A stretch of 9,719 nt of DNA from assembly GCA_030669135.1 (NCBI GenBank), contig DAOVEE010000057.1, positions 1-9,719 of the forward strand, written 5' to 3'. A program made the position numbers and the translations under genes. The notes under the pieces are model-generated. The model saw only the letters and a program-made list of their open reading frames with translations, made no database searches and was not told the DNA's origin. Positions 5,232 to 9,719 of the stretch are shown here, piece after piece (the stretch's first letter is position 1; each line of letters begins with the position of its first letter). Origin of the DNA: Candidatus Bathyarchaeota archaeon. GTDB taxonomy: Archaea; Thermoproteota; Bathyarchaeia; TCS64.

Positions 5232-5319
5232 CATATTTGAAACACATCGATCAAACCACCACAAACAGTACAAGCAATAATAGCCAGGTATTGACAGCCT
5301 CATCCCAGCACGCCCAGGC
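5232..5319. repeat. Upstream homology block shared with 2125-2213
   Basis: Second copy of the block described at 2125-2213, with the same order of elements: promoter-like block, variable A-rich stretch, then GACAGCCTCATCCCAGCAC. It is followed about 35 bp later by the promoter of the RHH/PIN module, which is unrelated to the module behind the first copy. Confidence 0.65.
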
Positions 5320-5353
5320 GGAGATATACACAGTGAGCGTCCACCTGCAGAAA

Positions 5354-5362
5354 CCCTAAAAT
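5354..5362 (+). promoter_or_regulatory. TATA-like box of the RHH/PIN module
   Basis: CCTAAAATA, centred about 31 nt before ATG 5390, predicting a transcript start near 5386 and a nearly leaderless mRNA. This supports ATG 5390 over the in-frame ATG at 5366. Confidence 0.45.
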
Positions 5363-5389
5363 ACATTGGCTATAATGGCTATATTGGTT

Positions 5390-5641
5390 ATGAGCACCAT
5401 ATCGGTTAAGGAGGATGTCAAAGAGGATCTGCTGAGGTACGCCTCCGAGCTCCAGGTGAAGATGGGCCGCAGGGTGGACTTCAACGAAGCCATCCGCTTC
5501 CTCTTAATGGAAAGGAGGAAGCACCCGTCCCTACTAGCCGAGGCCTGCACCCCGGCTGCGGGCGCCGAGGAGGCGAAGAGAGCGTTGATGGAGGAGAGGA
5601 GACTCGACGAGGAGAGAGCTGAAAGGCGTCTACGCCGTTGA
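5390..5641 (+). CDS. VapB-type ribbon-helix-helix antitoxin
   Basis: 83-aa protein from ATG 5390. The N-terminus MSTISVKEDVKEDLLRYASE followed by GRRVDFNEAIRFLL matches VapB ribbon-helix-helix antitoxins: a strand, then two helices that dimerise to bind DNA. The C-terminal part (KRALMEERRLDEERAERRLRR) is a charged helix expected to hold the toxin. The 3' end overlaps the PIN coding region by about 23 nt. It probably represses its own promoter at about 5354-5390. The family call is good; autoregulation is inferred. Confidence 0.82.
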   Translation: MSTISVKEDVKEDLLRYASELQVKMGRRVDFNEAIRFLLMERRKHPSLLAEACTPAAGAEEAKRALMEERRLDEERAERRLRR

Positions 5642-6041
5642 CGCAGGCCCACTCATCGACCTCGTCTACGGGTCGGGAGGCGGAGCGGCCCTCAGAAACG
5701 CCCTTCTCGACGAGTCCGTCTCCGCCGTAACCCACGAGTTGGCTATTACCGAGTTGAGGTACATTCTGTGCAGAGGGCTGGGGAGACGGGAGGCAGAGGT
5801 CAAGGTCGAGAAGCTCCTCGCGTCCGGCTACCTGCTGGTGGAGGACGTGTCGGTGCTGATCGCCTCGGCGGCGGACATCAAGTGCGAGAGGGCGTTATCC
5901 CTGCCGGACTGCTTCACCCTGTCTCTGGCGAGGCGCCTGTCCGTGCCAAGCCTCTTCGCCGGAAGGGAGAGGGAGCTGCTGGCGGAGATGGAGAGGAGAG
6001 CCTTCGACGTCGAGATAGAGTACCTGGAGGACTATGCATAG
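5619..6041 (+). CDS. VapC-type PIN-domain toxin with no ATG/GTG/TTG before its catalytic Asp
   Basis: PIN-domain protein, 140 aa if started at CTG 5619: (M)KGVYAVDAGPLIDLV. Catalytic candidates are Asp8, Glu45 (AITELRY) and Asp97 (LPDCFTLSLA), with Glu117 (FAGREREL) where Asp is usual. The frame is open only from 5589 (TGA at 5586-5588), and no ATG, GTG or TTG precedes the first Asp. The next ordinary start is TTG 5739, which would remove the first 40 residues and the first catalytic Asp. CTG 5619 lies 4 nt after GGAG and gives exactly the expected N-terminus. So it is either a rare CTG start, perhaps coupled to the antitoxin, or a start codon lost by mutation, leaving a silenced toxin. The PIN identity is sure; the start is not. 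Confidence 0.72.
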   Translation: MKGVYAVDAGPLIDLVYGSGGGAALRNALLDESVSAVTHELAITELRYILCRGLGRREAEVKVEKLLASGYLLVEDVSVLIASAADIKCERALSLPDCFTLSLARRLSVPSLFAGRERELLAEMERRAFDVEIEYLEDYA

Positions 6042-6185
6042 CCATGGAACACTCACGAAGAGCCCCAAGACGGAGCCCTAGGGTGCATCCTCGAACTCTA
6101 TGCGCGAAAGAGACACATCCAACAAAACCTCGTATCCACTGAACTCTTCACCCAGAACCCTCCTAGTCAGCCGGGATGCCGGTCA
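6042..6185. other. Spacer with possible coding remnant
   Basis: Between the RHH/PIN module and GT2 copy 6. On the - strand a short open stretch ending at TAG 6078-6080 reads TRRVLGEEFSGYEVLLDVSL followed by SRIEFEDAP. Its composition looks protein-like but I recognise no family, and it has no start. It could be a scrap of an older gene. No promoter or RNA structure was recognised. Confidence 0.25.
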
Positions 6186-6317
6186 TCACGGAATACCCGC
6201 CGACCCTTCGTCGCAGACGATCACCCTGTCCACCTGCTTCATCAATCGAACCGGCGCCGAGGCGACGTAGAGCTCCTCGTTAAAAGCAGACGCAAGAGCC
6301 ACCGCCAACACAGACAC
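6186..6317 (-). pseudogene. Truncated GT2 5' fragment, copy 6 (frame intact), just after manC
   Basis: From GTG 6317 the frame is open for 43 codons: VSVLAVALASAFNEELYVAS, then APVRLMKQ, VDRVIVCDEGSAGIP and TGA. It keeps the frame but has many substitutions (PAY to SAF, CDDGS to CDEGS), so it is the most diverged by point changes and probably the oldest. It lies about 47 bp downstream of the guanylyltransferase stop on the same strand. A degenerate TATA-like block (6340-6363) touches that stop codon. This placement suggests that the ancestral order was guanylyltransferase followed by GT2. Confidence 0.68.
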
Positions 6318-6363
6318 CCCGCAACCAAACAAACACCTTACAACATGCTTGAAAATAATCGAT

Positions 6364-7410
6364 TCATAGCATCTTAACCAGGTCTCTCACTTTCTGATCC
6401 TGCGCCTTATCGCATATCAACAGAGCCTCACCTGTGTCCACGACTATGAGATCCCTGACCCCCACGGTGGCTATAAGCCGGTCCCCCCCAAAGATCAGAG
6501 AACCCGAAGTATCTACACCCAGATGCCTCCCCTTCACCACGTTTCCATCAGAGTCCTTCGGCAACAGGCTCATGACGCTACTCCATGTACCCAGGTCCGA
6601 CCAGCCGACGTCCACAGGAATCACCACGACGTCGCTCGCCTTCTCCATGACCCCATAGTCTATGGTTTCTCGAGGCACATGCCTCCAAGAAGCCTCCAAC
6701 ACCTCCATATAGGCGGGTGATCCAACGGCGTCCCCGATGACAGACAGCTGATCGTAGAGTTCAGGCATATGTGACCTGAACTCCTCGAGTATCCTGTCCA
6801 CCCTCCAGATGAACATCCCGCTGTTCCACGAGTACCGCCCCGACCCCACCATCTCCGAAGCCGTCGTCCTGTCAGGCTTCTCTGTGAACCGGCTTACACG
6901 GAGCACCCTGAGCCCACGTACTCTGTCAACGAGATCTCCATGCTCGATGTACCCGTACCCCGTGGAGGGTTCACCGGGCTCTATCCCCAACGTAACTAGG
7001 TGACCCATATTGGCGGCATCCACAGCGGTCCGCAGCGCAGCATGGAACCCTTCAACGTCTCCTATATGATGGTCGGCGGTCAACACCACCATCACCGACC
7101 CCGGGCTACGCTCCGCTATATGGACCGCCGCTAAACCTATGCACGGAGCCGTCCCCATGCCAGCCGGCTCTACGACGAAGTTAGCCTCCGGGATACACGG
7201 CTCCTGACGCCTCAGCTCCTCAACGAGACGGCTCCCCGCCACAACCAACACGCGGTCTAGCCCCACCAGGGGCTTAATCCTCCGAACGGCTTCCTGGAAA
7301 AGCGTTTCGTCTCCGAGAAAACTCTGGGTCTGCTTCGGCTTCTCCTGTGTGCTGAGAGGCCAGAGACGAGTCCCCGTTCCCCCGGCCATTATTACGGCGT
7401 AAACTTCCAT
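6364..7410 (-). CDS. manC: Mannose-1-phosphate guanylyltransferase (GDP-mannose pyrophosphorylase)
   Basis: Makes GDP-mannose from mannose-1-phosphate and GTP in the cytosol. 348 aa from ATG 7410. Motifs: MAGGTGTRLWPLS (residues 8-20, nucleotide binding), KPKQ (24-27), FVVEPAGMGTAPCIGLAA (78-95), TADHH (111-115, metal Asp113), STGYGYIE (149-156), RFTEKPD (174-180), WNSGMFIWR (195-203), IDYGVMEKA (250-258) and DVGWSDLGTWSS (267-278), then a beta-helix-like tail. It lacks the isomerase domain of the long two-domain bacterial type. ATG 7410 gives the usual family N-terminus. ATG 7464 would add 18 unusual residues, but sits about 27 nt from a good TATA box and would be leaderless, so the start is open. 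Divergent from the CBS-GT4 gene. The EPAGMGTAP motif differs slightly from the common EPxGRNTAP. Confidence 0.92.
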   Translation of the reverse strand: MEVYAVIMAGGTGTRLWPLSTQEKPKQTQSFLGDETLFQEAVRRIKPLVGLDRVLVVAGSRLVEELRRQEPCIPEANFVVEPAGMGTAPCIGLAAVHIAERSPGSVMVVLTADHHIGDVEGFHAALRTAVDAANMGHLVTLGIEPGEPSTGYGYIEHGDLVDRVRGLRVLRVSRFTEKPDRTTASEMVGSGRYSWNSGMFIWRVDRILEEFRSHMPELYDQLSVIGDAVGSPAYMEVLEASWRHVPRETIDYGVMEKASDVVVIPVDVGWSDLGTWSSVMSLLPKDSDGNVVKGRHLGVDTSGSLIFGGDRLIATVGVRDLIVVDTGEALLICDKAQDQKVRDLVKML

Positions 7411-7463
7411 GAAAACTCGATAAGTTATACGGCTTAACGAAATAAAACCCTGCGTTCTCACCA

Positions 7464-7492
7464 TTTTATAGATAAGAAGCGTTAGTATATAC
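7464..7492. promoter_or_regulatory. Compact divergent promoter between manC and the CBS-GT4 gene
   Basis: TTTTATA at 7464-7470 is about 27 nt before GTG 7494 on the + strand. On the - strand GTATATAC at 7485-7492 is about 27 nt before ATG 7464. Each TATA-like box lies next to or over the opposite gene's predicted start of transcription, so binding at one box should hinder the other. The spacing is visible; competition is inferred. Confidence 0.5.
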
Positions 7493-7493
7493 C

Positions 7494-9098
7494 GTGGCTG
7501 GTACCGACTCCTACTTTAAACTGTTGTTCGATCTCCCTGTGCTAAGCGGCACCAACATGGAGGTGCCCATAGCCGACCCCGACGACCCGGCGTACAGGCT
7601 GTTCGACCTCTTCGTCGTGAACAACGTTGGAGCCGTGATAGTCGTCGAAGACGAGTCCCCGGTGGGGATAGTCACAGAGCGAGACATCATCGGCAGGGTG
7701 TTGAAACAGGAAAGAGACGTGGAGACGACGACGGTGAGGATGATCATGTCGTCCCCACTAATCACCATCGAGGCAGACGAGTCCATACGTGAAGCCATCG
7801 ACTTGCTGAGAACCCACGACATCAGGAGACTCGTGGTCACCGAAAAAGGAAACCTGATCGGCCTCACCACGGAGAGGAGGCTGCTGAACCTCGCTCACAC
7901 CGTCTACCTGGAGAGAACCAGGGGAGTAAGCGCCGGCTCCGTGGATTCAGGGATCGAGAAACCCGTGATAGCTTACCTCAGCACCTACCCTCCGCGGGAG
8001 TGCGGCATAGCCACCTTCACCCAAGACCTCGTCGACTCGATAACGAAGCAGCAGTCTCTCTCGCCGCCGTTCATAGTCGCCATCAACGACAAGGGAGGCT
8101 ACTACGACTACCCCATCGAGGTCAAGCTACAGGTGGAACGGGAGAACCGGGAGTCCTTCGAGGCCGTGGCTACCCAGGTAAAGGACTCCGGCATCAAGCT
8201 GGTGAACATACAACACGAGTACGGCTTGTACGGAGGCAGCTGGGGGGATCACCTAATCTCATTCATGGAGGAGGTGGACAAACCGATAGTAACCACACTC
8301 CACACGATACTACAGGACCCCTCGCCAGAAGCAAAGAGGGTGATGGACGAGATCCTCAGGCTCAGCGACCTCGTCGTCGTCTTGGCGAGGGTGGGAGCCA
8401 AGATACTCGAGGAACGCTACGACACCCTGTCATTCAAAGTGAGATACATACCTCACGGATGCCCCAACGTACCCTTCATAAAAAGCCAGACGGCGAAACA
8501 GGGACTGGGCCTCGAGAAACGCTACGTTCTATCCACCTTCGGCCTCATAAGCAGAGGAAAAGGAATAGAGTACGCCATCCAGTCCATGCCGGAGATAGTG
8601 GAGAAGAAACCCGAAGCCATCTACTTGGTTATCGGGGAGACGCACCCCGAGGTCCGGAAACACGAGGGAGAGTCATACAGACAGAGCCTCTCCGACCTAG
8701 CATCCGAGCTGGACATAGAGGACAACGTAAGGTTCGTGAACAGGTTCTTGAGCAAGAGCGACCTAATAAGGTTCCTCCAGGCAACCGACACCTACATCCT
8801 TCCGTACCCCAACAGAGACCAGATAAGCAGCGGCACCATGCTATACGCGTTATGCACGGGCAAAGCGATAGTCACAACCCCCTTCCTCCACGCAGAGGAG
8901 GTGATAAACGAGGGAGCCGCGGTAGGATGCGAGTTCAGAGACCCCGAGTCCATCGCCAGAATAGTCAACACCCTCATCGACTCGGAGAAACTAAAGGACC
9001 AGTACGAGAGACGGGCTTACGAGTACACCAGAGACAAGATATGGCCCAACGTCGCCATGACGTACATCAACGAGTTCTACAAGACCCTAGGAATGTGA
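7494..9098 (+). CDS. CBS-domain pair fused to GT4 glycosyltransferase
   Basis: 534-aa fusion. Residues about 23-135 form two CBS motifs, the first with GIVTERDI (58-65) and the second with GLTTERRL (123-130), a pair that usually binds an adenosine ligand and regulates the attached domain. From about 157 follows a GT-B family 4 glycosyltransferase: VIAYLSTYPPRECGIATFTQ (158-177), NIQHEYGLYGG (238-248), the hinge region RYIPHGCPN, then STFGLISRGKGIEYAI (347-362) and SSGTMLYALCTGKAIVTTPF (445-464) for donor binding. No signal peptide or membrane segment, so cytosolic or peripheral. GTG 7494 was chosen because a TATA box lies about 27 nt upstream; ATG 7557 would still keep the CBS core. It probably transfers mannose or a related sugar made by its neighbour's pathway. 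The fusion is clear; ligand and acceptor are unknown. Confidence 0.88.
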   Translation: MAGTDSYFKLLFDLPVLSGTNMEVPIADPDDPAYRLFDLFVVNNVGAVIVVEDESPVGIVTERDIIGRVLKQERDVETTTVRMIMSSPLITIEADESIREAIDLLRTHDIRRLVVTEKGNLIGLTTERRLLNLAHTVYLERTRGVSAGSVDSGIEKPVIAYLSTYPPRECGIATFTQDLVDSITKQQSLSPPFIVAINDKGGYYDYPIEVKLQVERENRESFEAVATQVKDSGIKLVNIQHEYGLYGGSWGDHLISFMEEVDKPIVTTLHTILQDPSPEAKRVMDEILRLSDLVVVLARVGAKILEERYDTLSFKVRYIPHGCPNVPFIKSQTAKQGLGLEKRYVLSTFGLISRGKGIEYAIQSMPEIVEKKPEAIYLVIGETHPEVRKHEGESYRQSLSDLASELDIEDNVRFVNRFLSKSDLIRFLQATDTYILPYPNRDQISSGTMLYALCTGKAIVTTPFLHAEEVINEGAAVGCEFRDPESIARIVNTLIDSEKLKDQYERRAYEYTRDKIWPNVAMTYINEFYKTLGM

Positions 9099-9102
9099 GG
9101 CT

Positions 9103-9719
9103 ATGCGGGACACAGGCACACACAAGCTAACCGGCATCAACCTGTTCACCGACGAGACCGGCATCCTCCAGCACTCAAAATACGGCGTCATCGACAGAAG
9201 ACACGGCTACTGCACAGACGACAACGCCAGAGCCCTCATAGCAGCCGTGAGACACCATCAACTACACGGAGGAAGCGAATCCCTCCGCCTAGCCAAGAGG
9301 TACCTAGAGTTCCTGCTCTTCATGCACATAAACGGCTCCGGCTTCCACAACCTCCTCAGCTACGACAGGAGATACCTCGACGAAACAGGCACAGAGGACA
9401 GCATCGGGCACGCCCTATGGGCGACCGGTTACACCATAAACTCCAGGGCTCCACGTATGCTGAAACAGCTCTCAAGACTCCTGTTCGACGAGAGCCTACC
9501 CACGGCGAGGGGCTTCACGTCCCCGCGGGGAAGAGCCTTCACCCTCCTAGGGTTATGCGAGTACAGTAAAGCACACCCACAGGACGCCAACCTGCGGAAA
9601 GACATAGCGAGGTTCGCGAGTTTCCTGGTCGACAGGTACAGCGACAACGCGGAGCCAGGGTGGACGTGGTTTGAAAACTATGTGACGTACGCCAGCCCAA
9701 GGCTCCCACAGGCCTTGCT
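9103..9719 (+). CDS. Predicted (alpha/alpha)6-barrel carbohydrate-active protein, cut at right edge
   Basis: Open from ATG 9103 to the window end (205 codons, no stop). It opens MRDTGTHKLTGINLFTDETG, then ILQHSKYGVIDRRHGYCTDD followed by NARALIAA, and near the cut TWFENYVTYASPRLPQAL. These match a family often seen next to GT4 glycosyltransferases, with helical-repeat (six-hairpin) glycosidase-like structure. The YCTDDNARAL and W-WFE motifs are its hallmarks and could include acid residues at the active site. It starts 4 nt after the stop of the CBS-GT4 gene, so the two are almost surely co-transcribed and act on the same glycan. It could be a hydrolase, a phosphorylase partner or a non-catalytic scaffold. 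Family membership is from motif recognition; the reaction is unknown. Confidence 0.75.
   Translation, partial: MRDTGTHKLTGINLFTDETGILQHSKYGVIDRRHGYCTDDNARALIAAVRHHQLHGGSESLRLAKRYLEFLLFMHINGSGFHNLLSYDRRYLDETGTEDSIGHALWATGYTINSRAPRMLKQLSRLLFDESLPTARGFTSPRGRAFTLLGLCEYSKAHPQDANLRKDIARFASFLVDRYSDNAEPGWTWFENYVTYASPRLPQAL

Noticed and set aside
5739..6041. TTG 5739 as the true start of the RHH-linked PIN toxin
   Set aside because: It would delete the first strand and first catalytic Asp, while the sequence upstream in the same frame clearly encodes them.
205..6317. Regularly interspersed repeats as a CRISPR array
   Set aside because: Repeat spacing is 0.8-2.3 kb, the repeats are coding-derived and diverged, and the spacers are genes.
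8000..9130. 376-codon + strand frame inside the CBS-GT4 gene
   Set aside because: Rich in Arg/Pro/His, no motif, and fully overlaps a well-supported glycosyltransferase frame.

Overview
The window looks like a thermophilic archaeon, probably of the Thermoproteota/TACK group. The reasons are dense VapBC-type toxin-antitoxin (TA) genes, heavy use of AGG/AGA arginine and ATA isoleucine codons, TATA-like boxes about 27 nt from starts with few Shine-Dalgarno motifs, and many GTG/TTG starts. This placement is inference; no RNA gene or taxonomic marker is present.

Right part (6364-9719): sugar-nucleotide and glycan genes. A mannose-1-phosphate guanylyltransferase (- strand) makes GDP-mannose. Divergent from it, sharing a very short promoter, is a CBS-domain/GT4 glycosyltransferase fusion. 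Four nucleotides further on is a predicted (alpha/alpha)6-barrel carbohydrate-active protein, cut by the window end. Together they suggest synthesis or trimming of a mannose-containing surface glycan.

Left part (1-6363): a TA island lying between the guanylyltransferase and a broken family-2 glycosyltransferase (GT2) gene at the left edge. It holds six two-gene TA modules of six different kinds plus one lone antitoxin-like gene: UPF0175/DUF3368 (840-1097 and 358-843), AbrB/PIN (1377-2019), DUF217-type VapB/PIN (2363-2991), lone coiled-coil protein (3112-3327), coiled-coil protein/PIN (3490-4153), DUF433/DUF5615 (4451-5043), and RHH/PIN (5390-6041).

The most striking feature is that the spacers between the modules are not random. 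Six times (start codons at about 226, 1260, 2113, 4394, 5212 and 6317, all - strand) the same sequence recurs: the 5' end of the GT2 gene. It includes the GTG start, the first strand of the nucleotide-binding fold (VALVPAYNEE-like) and often the VDRVIVCDDGS segment. It stops after roughly 25-55 codons, except in copy 1, which runs on into the GT2 body. Two copies (2113 and 5212) also share about 100 bp upstream, and that shared DNA leads into unrelated TA modules. The pattern suggests that TA modules were gained or exchanged as cassettes at a recurrent anchor, the GT2 5' end, which was duplicated each time. The sequence shows the repeats directly; the mechanism is inference. No integrase, transposase, CRISPR array, tRNA or rRNA was found.
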